DNA of 64,000 nt from assembly GCF_004104355.1 (NCBI RefSeq), contig NZ_RJLM01000001.1, positions 1,406,418 to 1,470,417 on the forward strand, given 5' to 3'. Every line of letters begins with the position of its first letter. Position 1 is the stretch's first letter. Below the pieces are notes generated by a model that was not told the DNA's origin, did no database searches, and was given only the letters and a program-made list of their open reading frames with translations. Origin of the DNA: Photobacterium chitinilyticum. Its GTDB lineage: Bacteria; Pseudomonadota; Gammaproteobacteria; Enterobacterales; Vibrionaceae. Below are positions 46,233-56,723 of this stretch, piece after piece. Position numbers and translations under genes: made by a program.

Positions 46233-49094
46233 TTAAAGTTGATTACTTCGGTTAGTACGCACCTGGCTCACTTTATCAACCAAATACAAAATAGAACGAT
46301 ACTCAATCCCGCTATGCTCAGACAGACCAATCTCACAGGTACGGCTATTCGAATACCCTTCATGGCAATTCTCAGGCACTTGTGCTTTTAATGGTGACAA
46401 TGCAGATTCATTTAACTCCGGCGTCGTAAAGCCTTTGTCACCTGCAAAACCGCAGCATTGAATATCTTCCGGAATAACAACCTGCTTGGCACAAGCCTCA
46501 GTCACTTGCTGCATAACACCAGCCAAGCCTTTCCTACGTGATGTACAGGTAATATGCAGCATCACCGGGGCTTCCTGCGGAGTAATATCAAGGCGTGGCA
46601 TGACGTATTCTGCCACGAACTTGAACGGTTCGTAGATAGTGATATCACTACGAAGGGTATCTTTACTCAAGCTTGCACAAGGGCTGGTATCCATTAGCAC
46701 TGGCAGTGTTCCCTGCTCAGATGCAGCCCACAATGCCTCTTCAAGCTGCTTCGCTTTGCTATTCGCCGTATCAACAAAGCCCTTACTCTTGTATGGCATA
46801 CCGCAACATTGGCTATTTAAGTCTTCAGGAAGAACGACTTCATACCCAGCTTTTGCCAGCAGCGAAATCGTCACCTCTGCAAGAGGACGTGGATCAATGG
46901 CTTTCTTCTCAGTCCCCATATTTCTTGATGCACAGCTTGGGAAGTAGACAACCTTCTGCTTAGACACCGAATGGATGACCAATGCCTCTGGCTTTGGCAT
47001 CTTACCCGCCGATCTTGGCATGTGAGGTGTCCAAAGCGGTATCGTCTGTCCTGATAGCTTATGTGCAGCTTTAGTTAGCGCCTGCATATTCTTACTACCC
47101 AAGACCGAATGCATCCCGTTTGCTGCGCTCAAACCAACTCGAGTAACCGCCGTAATGCCGTCAAAATTATTTGCCGTCCAGCGTGCAATACTCTTCGCCA
47201 TCCCGGAGTGGTTCTCACGCAGCTTGCGCATCAGGTCGCCAGTATTGATGCCGACAGGACAGCGATCAGCACAGAGCCCTGTCGCCGCGCAAGTATCAAT
47301 GCCCTGGTACTTGAATGACTTCACCATGTCAGCCAATCGTGCCGGATCTTCATTAGTACGGCGTAGTCGGCTGATCTCACGATAGATCGTATTGCGCTGA
47401 CGCGGGGTCAAAGAGAGGTTACGTGACGGGCAGACTGGCTCACAGAACCCACACTCAATACACTTATCAATCAAGGTATCGGCAGCCGGCATCTCTTTGA
47501 GATCTTTGACATGAGACTGGTGATCATCATTCAGAATCACACCCGGATTCAGGATCCCGGTACTGTCAAAAATACGCTTGATTTGCTGCATCAGGGCATA
47601 ACCTTCAGCCCCCCACTCTAGCTCAACAAACGGCGCCATATTCCGCCCGGTTCCGTGCTCCGCTTTCAGCGAGCCTTGGTAATCAACCGCGACTAACTGA
47701 GCCACTGCATCCATAAAAGCACTATAGCGTTCTACTTCTGCCTCAGTATCAAATGCCTGGGTAAATACAAAGTGCAGGTTACCAGCCAACGCATGGCCAA
47801 ATATAATCGCTTCGTGGTAGTGATATTTAATGAACAGTTCCTGCAGTTCACGGACAGCAGGTGCAAGTTGCTCGATTGGAAAGGCAACATCTTCAATAAT
47901 GACCGTCGTGCCCGTTTCACGCACGGCACCCACAGCAGGAAAGAGCCCTTTTCGGATCCCCCATAGCTGAGCGCACACTTTCGCATCACGGCTAAAAGCA
48001 ATCTGCTCAATTGGCGAGAACGCGTTGATGAGAGACATCAGCGATTCACTCTGCTGCGATAGTTCCTCTGCATTTTCAGCATGGAGCTCTATCAATAATG
48101 CTGCCGCCTCGGTATTGCCATTAGCCCCCAACTGGGCGATAAACTCAGGCATGCCAGGCTCATCAGCAACAGAGGCTAAGGAGCGGCTGTCCATCAGTTC
48201 AACGGCTGCAACATTTGTCTTGCTCAGTTCACTAACAGCCAGACAAGTTTTCTCGATATCAGCAAATACAAATAGCCCCGATGCCTTAAAGGCATGGTCT
48301 ACGACAGTGTTGTAAGTGATATCGGCAATAAAACCTAACGTTCCTTCCGATCCGATCAGCAGATGCTGCAAAATATCGATCGGATCGTCGTAATCGACCA
48401 ACGAGTTGAGGCTGTACCCCGTGGTGTTTTTCAGGCGGTACTTATGCCTGATTTTATCAGCAAGTTCAGGAGTATTGTGGCAATGCTGGGCCAAATTGGA
48501 TAAATCGGACAACAGCTCATGATGGCTTTGTTTAAACTGTGCGACATTTTCGGCATCAAGCGTGTCGAGAATAGTACCGTCAGCCAAAACAATGGTCATT
48601 CCGGCCAGCGTCTTATAGCTATTTTGCGCGGTACCGCAACACATCCCGGAGGCATTGTTCGCCGCAATACCACCAATTTTGCAAGTATTGATTGAAGCTG
48701 GATCAGGTCCGATTTTGCGACCATACGGGGTAAGGAATTTATTGGCCTCCGCACCAATCACACCCGGCTGCAACCAAATTTGCTCGCCATCGTTAATGAC
48801 CTTGTGGTGACGCCAGTTATTCGTCAGGGTAATGAGTACAGAATCTGACAGCGCCTGTCCTGACAAGCTCGTCCCTGCCGCTCGAAAAGTAACAGGAATA
48901 TTCAGGTCATAGCATGACTTTATAGCAAAAACGACCTCATCTAACGTATCAAGCTGTAATATCAGTTTGGGCACTAGGCGATAGAAGCTGGCATCTGTGC
49001 CATAGGCCAGCGTTAAGGTTGGATCAGTGATAATCCGCTTATCATCAATTTGATGTTGTAGTTGCTCAATCAATGTCTTGTAGGGCTGCTGCAT
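46233..49094 (-). CDS. FAD/Fe-S D-lactate dehydrogenase (Dld-II/YdiJ type)
   Basis: A 953-residue membrane-associated-type oxidoreductase: FAD_binding_4 (about 35-250; TFRAAGTSLSGQALSD), FAD-linked oxidase C-terminal domain (about 265-520), two [4Fe-4S] motifs (CIECGFCEPVCPSRN; CAATGLCADRCPVGI) and CCG domains (QCCGMPYKSKGF; QCCGFAGDKGF). It oxidises D-lactate (or a related 2-hydroxyacid) and feeds electrons to quinone. ATG 49094 is preceded by GGAG; ATG 49115 would add seven residues. The lactate permease downstream supports the substrate. Confidence 0.9.
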   Translation of the reverse strand: MQQPYKTLIEQLQHQIDDKRIITDPTLTLAYGTDASFYRLVPKLILQLDTLDEVVFAIKSCYDLNIPVTFRAAGTSLSGQALSDSVLITLTNNWRHHKVINDGEQIWLQPGVIGAEANKFLTPYGRKIGPDPASINTCKIGGIAANNASGMCCGTAQNSYKTLAGMTIVLADGTILDTLDAENVAQFKQSHHELLSDLSNLAQHCHNTPELADKIRHKYRLKNTTGYSLNSLVDYDDPIDILQHLLIGSEGTLGFIADITYNTVVDHAFKASGLFVFADIEKTCLAVSELSKTNVAAVELMDSRSLASVADEPGMPEFIAQLGANGNTEAAALLIELHAENAEELSQQSESLMSLINAFSPIEQIAFSRDAKVCAQLWGIRKGLFPAVGAVRETGTTVIIEDVAFPIEQLAPAVRELQELFIKYHYHEAIIFGHALAGNLHFVFTQAFDTEAEVERYSAFMDAVAQLVAVDYQGSLKAEHGTGRNMAPFVELEWGAEGYALMQQIKRIFDSTGILNPGVILNDDHQSHVKDLKEMPAADTLIDKCIECGFCEPVCPSRNLSLTPRQRNTIYREISRLRRTNEDPARLADMVKSFKYQGIDTCAATGLCADRCPVGINTGDLMRKLRENHSGMAKSIARWTANNFDGITAVTRVGLSAANGMHSVLGSKNMQALTKAAHKLSGQTIPLWTPHMPRSAGKMPKPEALVIHSVSKQKVVYFPSCASRNMGTEKKAIDPRPLAEVTISLLAKAGYEVVLPEDLNSQCCGMPYKSKGFVDTANSKAKQLEEALWAASEQGTLPVLMDTSPCASLSKDTLRSDITIYEPFKFVAEYVMPRLDITPQEAPVMLHITCTSRRKGLAGVMQQVTEACAKQVVIPEDIQCCGFAGDKGFTTPELNESALSPLKAQVPENCHEGYSNSRTCEIGLSEHSGIEYRSILYLVDKVSQVRTNRSNQL

Positions 49095-49658
49095 TGTGGC
49101 TCCGTGTGCTTCCATATGCTTAGTGCATCTATTGTTATCTGTCGGATTATTGCTTCGCTATACGATTCACGCAAATGCTGTAATAGCCATAGTGTATAGA
49201 GGGTAATTTAGTAAATAAATAACCTTTAATTCACAAGTTCGTTGCAAAATATCGACCAATTGATTGTGTATACCAAAAATGATACCAACTAGCATTGTTT
49301 AGGGCGTAAAGCTTATACCAATTCAGATAGGTCGCTGAGCTGCCCATTTTGAATCATCGGCCAAAGCTCTACGCCGGCTAATGTGATCGCAACGTAGGAA
49401 AAAGTTCTGTAATCAGAAAACATTGAGTAAGTTTGCGACAAAACCGTGATTTATCGCACTCACTACAAGCAAGTACAATCACATACAAACCAGTACGCAC
49501 AAAAAAACATTAGATATTAACAACTTATACACACAAAAGTATAAATTAATTCATCATGCACTTTCTTTTATATTGATAAGGATATCGCTAAATGTTGAAA
49601 TCATTTATCTAATAAAAATAGACACAAAATAAGACCATATAAACAAGAAGAGTTAACA
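49095..49658. other. Intergenic region between the dehydrogenase and a small gene
   Basis: A gap of 564 bp. Around 49313-49331 it has a TTATACCAAT-CAGAT-type sequence resembling TAATACCAAT-CGGAT near 30078, probably a dispersed intergenic repeat. No other feature is clear. Confidence 0.4.
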
Positions 49659-49925
49659 ATGCTAACATTTACAGTGGATTCAATTGAAAACGTATGCAGG
49701 CTATTAAAAACCATTAAAGACGTTAATAGCAGCATTATATTTTTCAATGACGGTGAAAACTTAAGAAAAGTTGTTGGATTTCATGTTAAGAAAGACTACT
49801 TTGAAGTGAATGGAATGACTGAAGAGCATGAAATTAGTTATGAAATCACTTTAATTGATGGATGCAAATTAAATGCTAAAATAACTGCTGGTTCTGTAAT
49901 GTTAGACTCACTAGCAACATATTGA
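49659..49925 (+). CDS. Small hypothetical protein
   Basis: An 88-residue soluble protein, MLTFTVDSIENVCRLLKTI at the start, with alternating beta-type segments and an acidic/basic mix; no signal or membrane segment. AGAAGAG precedes the ATG at a suitable distance. AT-rich codon use differs from flanking genes and suggests acquisition. I do not recognise the family. Confidence 0.6.
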   Translation: MLTFTVDSIENVCRLLKTIKDVNSSIIFFNDGENLRKVVGFHVKKDYFEVNGMTEEHEISYEITLIDGCKLNAKITAGSVMLDSLATY

Positions 49926-50180
49926 AATGACCATAGTGTTCCAAATTCAGTTTCAAAGTATCACTTTTAAATTTGACGCCCATCTCATATAAAACAGTAA
50001 ATGGTAAGGCTATATTCCTTTTAACTGTTGCTGAAGACTTAAGATCATGTATCCGTTAAGCTCTTCAGTAGCATCCATATATCGATGCCGACCGAAGAAA
50101 TGATCTAGATATTTAGTAGCAACTCCATGGAATCGATAGAAGGGAAAAAGGCTGAGGGAGCTTTGCCAAATAGCCGATAC
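49926..50180. other. Spacer before the tRNA-Cys terminator
   Basis: About 255 bp with no supported gene or repeat. Confidence 0.35.
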
Positions 50181-50203
50181 AAAAAAACCAGCTCTAGGCT
50201 GGT
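50181..50203 (-). terminator. Terminator of the pgsA-side tRNA-Cys
   Basis: ACCAGC (50187-50192) and GCTGGT (50198-50203) with a 5-base loop; the minus-strand reading is followed by a run of T. Confidence 0.75.
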
Positions 50204-50228
50204 CTAATAACATTTCATCAAAATGAAA

Positions 50229-50302
50229 TGGAGGCGCGTCCCGGAGTCGAACCGAGGTACACGGATTTGCAATCCGCTGCATAGCCACTCTGCCAACGCG
50301 CC
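50229..50302 (-). tRNA. tRNA-Cys (GCA), variant B
   Basis: 74 bases with encoded CCA, identical to the copy at 34639-34712. It lies downstream of pgsA on the same strand. E. coli has glyW-cysT-leuZ in this place, so this is probably the ancestral locus; Gly and Leu partners are absent here. Confidence 0.97.
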
Positions 50303-50439
50303 TTATTTTGTTGTTGCTTATTATTTATACCGTTAAGGACTAGCCTGTTTGGTATGGTCGCTATTCTACAGAACCCACGGAAACTGTCACGGAAAAAGTT
50401 AGAAAGTGGAACTGTTTGCTTTAATTTCCACCAAAATAC

Positions 50440-50466
50440 AAAAAAGCGGCTCTAAAAGCCGCTTTT
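50440..50466 (-). terminator. pgsA terminator
   Basis: AAAAGCGGCT (50442-50451) pairs with AGCCGCTTTT (50457-50466), with T-tract on the minus strand, 21 bp after the pgsA stop codon. Confidence 0.85.
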
Positions 50467-50487
50467 CTACAATATTTTCACATTCAA

Positions 50488-51045
50488 TCAGATATCTTCT
50501 GAATTCAGCAAATCGTCTTTTGCTGCCTTCAAGTAGATATACATCGACCAGTATGTCAGCACCATTGCGACATATAGAGCAATATAGCCGACCCAGACTA
50601 ACCACTCGGTTGGGTGCCATAGCAAAACAAGTAGAGAAAACATCTGTGAACCGGTTTTCACCTTGCCAACCCAGGATACTGCAACGCTAGAGCGCTTGCC
50701 TAGCTCAGCCATCCACTCACGCAATGCAGAAATAATAATCTCACGACCAATCATTGTCACAGCAGGAATCGTTACCCAAAGAGAATGATAATCCTCGACA
50801 ACCAATACCATAGCAGTTGCCACCATCACCTTGTCGGCAACCGGGTCAATGAAGGCTCCAAAGCGGGTTGTCTGGTTAAGCTTGCGAGCAAGGTAACCAT
50901 CAAACCAGTCAGTTAATCCGGCAACAAAGAAGATAAGTGCGGTTGCAAACGGTGCCCAGGTGTAAGGCAGATAGAATGTGACCACAAAAAATGGGATAAG
51001 CAATAGCCGGATGAAGCTGAGGATGTTTGGAATCGTTAAACGCAT
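50488..51045 (-). CDS. pgsA: CDP-diacylglycerol-glycerol-3-phosphate 3-phosphatidyltransferase
   Basis: A 185-residue inner-membrane enzyme that makes phosphatidylglycerophosphate, the committed step to phosphatidylglycerol and cardiolipin. The CDP-alcohol phosphotransferase motif is complete (DG-x2-AR-x8-G-x3-D-x3-D in [14 protein letters not shown]...[10 protein letters not shown]). Several membrane helices. Follows uvrC by 43 bp, the conserved gammaproteobacterial order uvrY-uvrC-pgsA. Confidence 0.97.
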   Translation of the reverse strand: MRLTIPNILSFIRLLLIPFFVVTFYLPYTWAPFATALIFFVAGLTDWFDGYLARKLNQTTRFGAFIDPVADKVMVATAMVLVVEDYHSLWVTIPAVTMIGREIIISALREWMAELGKRSSVAVSWVGKVKTGSQMFSLLVLLWHPTEWLVWVGYIALYVAMVLTYWSMYIYLKAAKDDLLNSEDI

Positions 51046-51088
51046 AATTCTTAGTTCTTATGATTGACTTCATTAGGATGCCGCAAAG

Positions 51089-52939
51089 CTAGCTATGTTG
51101 CAATGCGTCATAAATTTTCTCAGCCAAGGACTTACTAATACCGGGAACCTTGGCGATTTCTTCTCTGCTGGCTCTTTTTAGTTCTTGTAGACCACCCATA
51201 TACTTCAATAGTGCCTGCCGGCGCTTCGGACCGATGCCTTCAACATCTTCCAATGCACTACGTTTTCTAACTTTTGCCCGCTGAGCACGGTGACCGCTAA
51301 TTGCGTGATTATGACTTTCATCACGAATATGTTGAATCAGGTGCAAAGCCGGTGAATCCGACGGCATAGAGAATTCTTCCCCCGTTACTAGAAGTAGGGT
51401 TTCCAGCCCGGGTTTACGTGAAGTTCCCTTTGCAACACCCACTAACATTGATCGCTTAGGCCACTCTTTCATTAACGGATTAACTACATCATACGCTCTT
51501 GAGAGCTGACCTCTACCCCCATCAATAAAAATAATGTCGGGAATCTTATCTGGATCTAATTGTTTTCCATACCTTCGCGCAAGAACCTGTGCCATAGCGG
51601 CATAATCATCGCCACCTGTAATTCCGGTTATGTTATAACGTCGGTACTCTTGCTTTAACGGTCCATCCTGATTGAACACCACACACGACGCGACTGTTTT
51701 CTCACCCATGGTATGGCTGATATCGAAACATTCCATCCGATCGAGAGTGGTTAGTTCCAGAGCTTTACTCAATGCCGAAAAGCGCTGCTGAATCGTCATT
51801 TTATGATTTAGCTTACTGGTGAGTGCAGTATTGGCGTTAGTTTGTGCTAGCTTCTGATAGCGGGCACGATTACCGCGAGACTGTGTTTTTAACTCGACTT
51901 TACGGCCTGCCAGCTCTGTCAGCGTGCCTGCGATCAAGGTTTTCTCTTCGCCTAAATCGGCACCGAGCAAAATTACAGCGGGAATAACTCGGCCTTCAGC
52001 CTGATTGAGGTAGAACTGGCTGATAAAACTAGACAGTACTTCTGTCAGCTCTGCATCGCTAGGCATTTTGGGGAAATAACTACGACTGCCAAGGATCTTC
52101 CCCTGACGAATATACAACGCATGGACACAGGCCATTCCCCGCTCGTGGGCAATACCGATAACATCCATATCATCATCGCTGTCATTACTGACAAACTGCT
52201 GCTCCTGAACCCGACGCAATGCTTGAATTTGATCACGATAAGCCGCTGCTTTTTCAAAGGCCAGCTGCTGACTTGCCAACTCCATTTTTTCAACCATAGA
52301 GGCAATGACCTGGCGATCTTTGCCCTGCAAAAACAAACGGACAAAATTCACCTGCTCTTTATAGTCATCCTCGCTGACTAGCCCCTTGACGCACGGGCCA
52401 AGACAGCGCCCAATCTGATACATCAGGCACGGGCGGCTACGGTTGGCATAAACGGAGTCTTCACACTGACGAATGGGAAATATTTTTTGCAGCAAGTGAA
52501 GGCTTTCGCGTACAGCCCCTGAGTCAGGGTAAGGACCAAAGTACTCCCCTTTGCGTTTCTTCACACCGCGGTGAATCGTTAAACGAGGATGGGCACTGGC
52601 GCTGAGAAAAATATAAGGATAGGACTTATCATCGCGCAGCAGAACATTGTACTTGGGCAAATACAATTTAATGTAGTTGTGTTCGAGGATCAGCGCTTCT
52701 GTCTCGGTGTGAGTCACGGTGACATCCACTTTGCGTATATTCTTCACCAAGGCGCGGGTTTTCTCTCCCGCGACATTGGTTCGGAAATAACTAGACAAAC
52801 GCTTTTTCAGATCTTTGGCTTTACCGACATAGATGACCTCATCAGCCCCATCGTACATTCTATATACGCCGGGCTGATGAGTAACGGTTTTCAGAAAGCT
52901 TATTGAATCAAAGCTTTTTTCGTCAATAGGTTCGGACAC
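51089..52939 (-). CDS. uvrC: Excinuclease ABC subunit C
   Basis: A 616-residue UvrC, the dual-incision nuclease of nucleotide excision repair. Domains: GIY-YIG (about 20-95; [24 protein letters not shown]), Cys-rich segment, UVR motif (about 205-240), RNase H-like C-terminal nuclease ([12 protein letters not shown]) and a double helix-hairpin-helix (about 560-615; [21 protein letters not shown]). It starts with GTG overlapping the uvrY stop codon (TAGTG), so it is coupled to uvrY translation. Confidence 0.97.
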   Translation of the reverse strand: MSEPIDEKSFDSISFLKTVTHQPGVYRMYDGADEVIYVGKAKDLKKRLSSYFRTNVAGEKTRALVKNIRKVDVTVTHTETEALILEHNYIKLYLPKYNVLLRDDKSYPYIFLSASAHPRLTIHRGVKKRKGEYFGPYPDSGAVRESLHLLQKIFPIRQCEDSVYANRSRPCLMYQIGRCLGPCVKGLVSEDDYKEQVNFVRLFLQGKDRQVIASMVEKMELASQQLAFEKAAAYRDQIQALRRVQEQQFVSNDSDDDMDVIGIAHERGMACVHALYIRQGKILGSRSYFPKMPSDAELTEVLSSFISQFYLNQAEGRVIPAVILLGADLGEEKTLIAGTLTELAGRKVELKTQSRGNRARYQKLAQTNANTALTSKLNHKMTIQQRFSALSKALELTTLDRMECFDISHTMGEKTVASCVVFNQDGPLKQEYRRYNITGITGGDDYAAMAQVLARRYGKQLDPDKIPDIIFIDGGRGQLSRAYDVVNPLMKEWPKRSMLVGVAKGTSRKPGLETLLLVTGEEFSMPSDSPALHLIQHIRDESHNHAISGHRAQRAKVRKRSALEDVEGIGPKRRQALLKYMGGLQELKRASREEIAKVPGISKSLAEKIYDALQHS

Positions 52940-53583
52940 TACAACGTCTCTGTGTCTAACATTCCATGACGAATTGCAAGGTGGGTCAGCTCAACATCGC
53001 CGTTGATGTCCAGTTTGTTGAACAAACGATAGCGATAACTGTTAACCGTTTTAGGGCTTAGATTCAGTTGCTCAGAAATCTCAGTGACTTTCTGGCCTTT
53101 GGTGATCATCATCATGATCTGCAATTCACGCTCAGAAAGATCTTTGAAAGGGTTCTCAGAATCTGGTGCAAACTGGCTTAGTGCCATTTGTTGTGCAATT
53201 TCAGGGGATATATAGCGCTGGCCACTATTGACCATACGAATCGCATTAACCATCTCATCCGGGCCGGCACCTTTGGTCAGATAACCAGCAGCTCCCGCCT
53301 GCATAACTTTCGTCGGAAACGGGTTCTCGGTATGAATTGTTAATACGATAATTTTGACATCGGGATTAAAGCGTAAAATCTTGCGCGTCGCTTCAAGTCC
53401 ACCGATCCCAGGCATATTCATATCCATAAGAATGATGTCCGCATGCTCTCCACGGCACCATTTTACGGCTTCCTCACCACTGTCGGCTTCCCCTACCACT
53501 TTAATACCACGGACATCTTCAAGAAGACGTCGGATCCCTGTGCGAACCAGTTCGTGATCATCTACAAGGAATACATTAATCAA
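52939..53583 (-). CDS. uvrY: GacA/UvrY family response regulator (VarA)
   Basis: A 214-residue NarL-type regulator: receiver domain (phosphoacceptor Asp in [16 protein letters not shown]) and LuxR-type helix-turn-helix (about 145-205; [19 protein letters not shown]). It is the BarA/VarS-dependent activator of CsrB-type small RNAs that titrate CsrA; called varA in vibrios. Forms an operon with uvrC by a one-base overlap. Confidence 0.95.
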   Translation of the reverse strand: MINVFLVDDHELVRTGIRRLLEDVRGIKVVGEADSGEEAVKWCRGEHADIILMDMNMPGIGGLEATRKILRFNPDVKIIVLTIHTENPFPTKVMQAGAAGYLTKGAGPDEMVNAIRMVNSGQRYISPEIAQQMALSQFAPDSENPFKDLSERELQIMMMITKGQKVTEISEQLNLSPKTVNSYRYRLFNKLDINGDVELTHLAIRHGMLDTETL

Positions 53584-54329
53584 GCTGTATCTCCAATATG
53601 ATTTGGCTCTGCACCCAGCCGGAATTGGCGGGATAGCTATTACTGATCTTACCCAATTTTACCCTAACTTGAAATCTGAACTGATGCTGTTTCTGTGTAT
53701 CAGCGCAAAATTCCTTCCAAGTTATAGCTTGACAAAATGGGCTCTAATACTGTTTTTTGCAAGTTTGAAACTCAATCATGCTGTACAGCAGTATTTACCA
53801 TCTATGCAAAAAAATAAAGTATAAAATTCAATATATCCAGACGGTTATCTATTCAGCAAAAAAATCGACTTTCAGTAACTGTAATGAGTATGTTCTTAAT
53901 AGCAAAGTATCACTGATGGCACTAATAAGGAATAGATACAATCCGGGTTACTATGGATGATTTTCAAATAAACGATGATTATTTCTTTTTATATCTGAGG
54001 TTTATATAAACAGCATATAAAATAATGTGCTAGAATCACAACAACACCAATGTCTAATAATCAGTACAATTTTAGCTTATTACATCCAATAAAAAGATCA
54101 CAGATACAGGCCTGTTTATGGCATAAAGCAAAATATGTATCATTTCTGCGATTAACCTGTCACGTTATCTATACACAATACGGAAACCTTCTCCTACAAA
54201 TAACGAACCCGACTTAGAAGCCGACAATACGCTCAACATTTAGACGTCTAGATGTAAGGCTTTCCTTTCCTAGTAGGCTTCATGTATCATCGCCATCGCT
54301 TATGTCTACCCACATAACCGCTCTTGCTC
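53584..54329. other. Divergent control region between uvrY and the ECF transporter genes
   Basis: About 745 bp. It holds the uvrY promoter region and, near the right end, a MetJ-like operator at 54242-54257. Open frames on the plus strand near 53603 and 53778 have no ribosome binding site or recognisable sequence. Confidence 0.45.
54242..54257 (+). promoter_or_regulatory. MetJ-like operator (two tandem met boxes)
   Basis: AGACGTCT (54242-54249) is a perfect met box, followed directly by AGATGTAA (54250-54257), which matches at five of eight positions. MetJ dimers bind such tandem 8-mers when SAM is abundant. It lies about 90 bp before the small membrane ORF and 230 bp before the S-component gene. 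Confidence 0.65.
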
Positions 54330-54455
54330 ATGAAAAGGATATTTACGCGCAGGCCCAACACAGTTTTTTTGTTCCTGTTGATTGGCATCGCGGCCGTCTG
54401 TCTCTATAAGAGCTTTTCAGGTGGACATGGTAATGAAAATACCCATAAAGAGTAA
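54330..54455 (+). CDS. Small single-pass membrane protein upstream of the ECF transporter
   Basis: A 41-codon ORF too short for usual ORF cut-offs. A basic N-terminus (MKRIFTRRPN), one membrane helix (TVFLFLLIGIAAVCLYKSF) and a polar His-rich tail (GGHGNENTHKE) fit a small membrane protein. It ends 15 bp before the S-component ATG and lies downstream of the MetJ-like site. There is no good ribosome binding site, so the call is tentative. Confidence 0.5.
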   Translation: MKRIFTRRPNTVFLFLLIGIAAVCLYKSFSGGHGNENTHKE

Positions 54456-54470
54456 ATTAAAGGTTATGTC

Positions 54471-55022
54471 ATGAATCTTTCTGCCAAGACTGTGGTTCTT
54501 ATTGCCATCGGCGCTGCGTTATACGGTATAGGCGGCTTGCCTATGTTTGGTATCCCGGTTTTTGCTAACACTACACTAAAGCCTGCGATGGCCGTACTGG
54601 CTTTATTCAGCGTGCTATTTGGACCGCTCGTCGGCTTCCTGGTCGGCTTCATCGGCCACTGGGTGACTGATTTATTTGCCGGCTGGGGCGTATGGATCAC
54701 CTGGGTACTGGGTTCCGGCATTGTCGGCATGCTGATAGGCCTGTACCCGAAAATTACCAAAGAGCGACTGGAAAAAGGCCAATTTTCCAAACTAGATTTT
54801 ACCCTATTCGTTGTTCTTGCCTTTGCTGGTAATGTACTCGGGTATGGGTGCTCAGCTTTCCTTGATGCCGTCCTTTATGCTGAACCGTTTACCAAAGTTC
54901 TGGCTCAGCTCACGATCATTGCTGCCGGAAACACACTCCTCATTGCCGTCGTCGGCCATTTTATTCTGACTGCCGTTGCCAAGCGAAAACAGCAAAGCTA
55001 CAACCTGAAAGAGGCTTATTAA
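54471..55022 (+). CDS. ECF transporter substrate-binding S component (UPF0397-like)
   Basis: A 183-residue membrane protein with about six helices, of the ECF S-component type ([19 protein letters not shown] at the start, with the AxxxA-like face expected to contact the T subunit). It should capture a small substrate and be served by the A-A' ATPase and T protein encoded next. The MetJ-like operator upstream suggests methionine or a precursor/methylthio compound; thiamine-precursor or vitamin transport is the alternative, since related proteins vary in substrate. Confidence 0.85.
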   Translation: MNLSAKTVVLIAIGAALYGIGGLPMFGIPVFANTTLKPAMAVLALFSVLFGPLVGFLVGFIGHWVTDLFAGWGVWITWVLGSGIVGMLIGLYPKITKERLEKGQFSKLDFTLFVVLAFAGNVLGYGCSAFLDAVLYAEPFTKVLAQLTIIAAGNTLLIAVVGHFILTAVAKRKQQSYNLKEAY

Positions 55023-55025
55023 AGC

Positions 55026-56723
55026 ATGACAATTGAGTTTTCTAATTTCTCGTTCAAATATTGGGCGTTAGAAAAGCCAACCCTAAAAAATATCAATCTG
55101 ACGATCGAGAAGGGTGAGAAGGTTGTCATCGTTGGCCCTAGCGGTAGCGGTAAATCGACACTTGGCCAGTGCCTTAACAGACTCATCCCATTTGCTGTCA
55201 AAGGTGATATAACCGGTCACCTGTCTATCAATGGACATGATACCCGCAGCATAGATCTTCACCAATGTTCCAATATAGTTGGCACTGTTCTCCAAGATAC
55301 CGATGGCCAGTTTGTTGGCTTAAGTATTGGTGAGGATATCGCCTTTGCACTTGAAAACCAGATGGTCGACCAAGGCGAGATGCACAGTATCGTCAAACAG
55401 ACAGCGGAAATGGTAGATTTGGACCAAATGCTTCACCTATCTCCGTTCGATCTCAGCGGTGGTCAGAAGCAACGAGTATCTCTGGCTGGTGTCATGGTGG
55501 ATGACGTCGATATCCTGCTGTTTGATGAACCACTGGCAAGCCTCGATCCAAAAACTGGCAAAGCAACCATCGAGATCATCGATCAGCTGCAGCAAGAGAC
55601 CGGCAAAACGGTCATTATTATCGAGCACCGCCTCGAGGACGTGCTTCATCGCAATGTCGACCGAGTTATCTTGATGGAACGCGGTGAGATTGTCGCCGAC
55701 ATGACACCAGACGAATTGCTGGCCAGCCCGTTACTAACCCAGCATGGGATCAGAGAGCCTCTCTATCTTTCAGCACTGAAAGCTGCTGGATGCGAAGTAA
55801 CAGCGGCAGATAGACCCGCTCACCTATCAACACTTGATATGAATAGTTTCAAACCACAGCTACTTAACTGGTATCAGCAAGAGGAAGTCACTAACAAGAG
55901 TAACACGACCGCTCCCCTGCTCACGGTTAACAACCTTAGCTATTCATACGACGGTCAACGCAAGACATTGGATAATGTCAGTTTTACCGTCAATAAAGGT
56001 GAGTTCGTTTCGATTTTAGGAAAGAACGGCTCCGGCAAGTCAACCATTACCCGCTTGATCATGGGAGTACTCGATCCTGACAATGGCAGCATTGCGTTTG
56101 ATGGCCGTGATCTTAGCGAAAATTCTATCTTCGAGCGTAGCCAGCATATTGGGGTAGTATTGCAAAACCCTAATCATATGATCTCTCATCATATGATCTT
56201 TGATGAAATAGCCTCGGGGCTTCGCAACCGTGGAGTACCGGAACAGATAGTCGAAAAAAGAGTTCACGAAATACTGGAGCTTTGCGGCTTGGGCAAATAT
56301 CGTCACTGGCCAATTGAAGCCTTAAGCTACGGCCAGAAAAAGCGAGTTACTATTGCCACTATCTTAGTACTGGAGCCTGAACTGCTTATTCTCGATGAGC
56401 CTACGGCCGGTCAGGACTACCACCATTACACGGCAATGATGACCTTCGTCCGCGAGCTAAACCAGAAGCTGGGACTCACTATCCTAATCATTTCGCATGA
56501 CATGCATTTGGTACTGGAATATACCGACCGCGCGGTTGTCATTGCTGATAGTCAGTTGTTGGCCGATCAGCCTGTCCATACCATTTTCAGCCAACCTGAA
56601 TTGCTAGAACAGGCCAATTTAACGGTAACCAGCCTTTATACTATGGCAAAAGAGCTGGGTATCGAACGTATCGACAACTTTATCCGTTGCTTCATCAACC
56701 ATGAGGCAAATAAAACCGCATGA
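55026..56723 (+). CDS. ECF transporter fused A-A' ATPase
   Basis: A 565-residue protein with two ABC ATPase domains. First domain: Walker A GPSGSGKSTLGQ, signature LSGGQKQRVSLAG, Walker B DILLFDEPLASLDP. Second: Walker A GKNGSGKSTITR, signature LSYGQKKRV (Gly replaced by Tyr), Walker B LLILDEPTAGQD. A fused pair replaces the separate EcfA1/EcfA2. Begins 3 bp after the S component and overlaps the T gene by 4 bp. Confidence 0.93.
   Translation: MTIEFSNFSFKYWALEKPTLKNINLTIEKGEKVVIVGPSGSGKSTLGQCLNRLIPFAVKGDITGHLSINGHDTRSIDLHQCSNIVGTVLQDTDGQFVGLSIGEDIAFALENQMVDQGEMHSIVKQTAEMVDLDQMLHLSPFDLSGGQKQRVSLAGVMVDDVDILLFDEPLASLDPKTGKATIEIIDQLQQETGKTVIIIEHRLEDVLHRNVDRVILMERGEIVADMTPDELLASPLLTQHGIREPLYLSALKAAGCEVTAADRPAHLSTLDMNSFKPQLLNWYQQEEVTNKSNTTAPLLTVNNLSYSYDGQRKTLDNVSFTVNKGEFVSILGKNGSGKSTITRLIMGVLDPDNGSIAFDGRDLSENSIFERSQHIGVVLQNPNHMISHHMIFDEIASGLRNRGVPEQIVEKRVHEILELCGLGKYRHWPIEALSYGQKKRVTIATILVLEPELLILDEPTAGQDYHHYTAMMTFVRELNQKLGLTILIISHDMHLVLEYTDRAVVIADSQLLADQPVHTIFSQPELLEQANLTVTSLYTMAKELGIERIDNFIRCFINHEANKTA

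Noticed and set aside
53780-53800. CTGTACAG-containing sequence near uvrY considered as a LexA box
   Set aside because: The half-sites are adjacent, without the 8-bp spacing of the LexA consensus CTGT-N8-ACAG.
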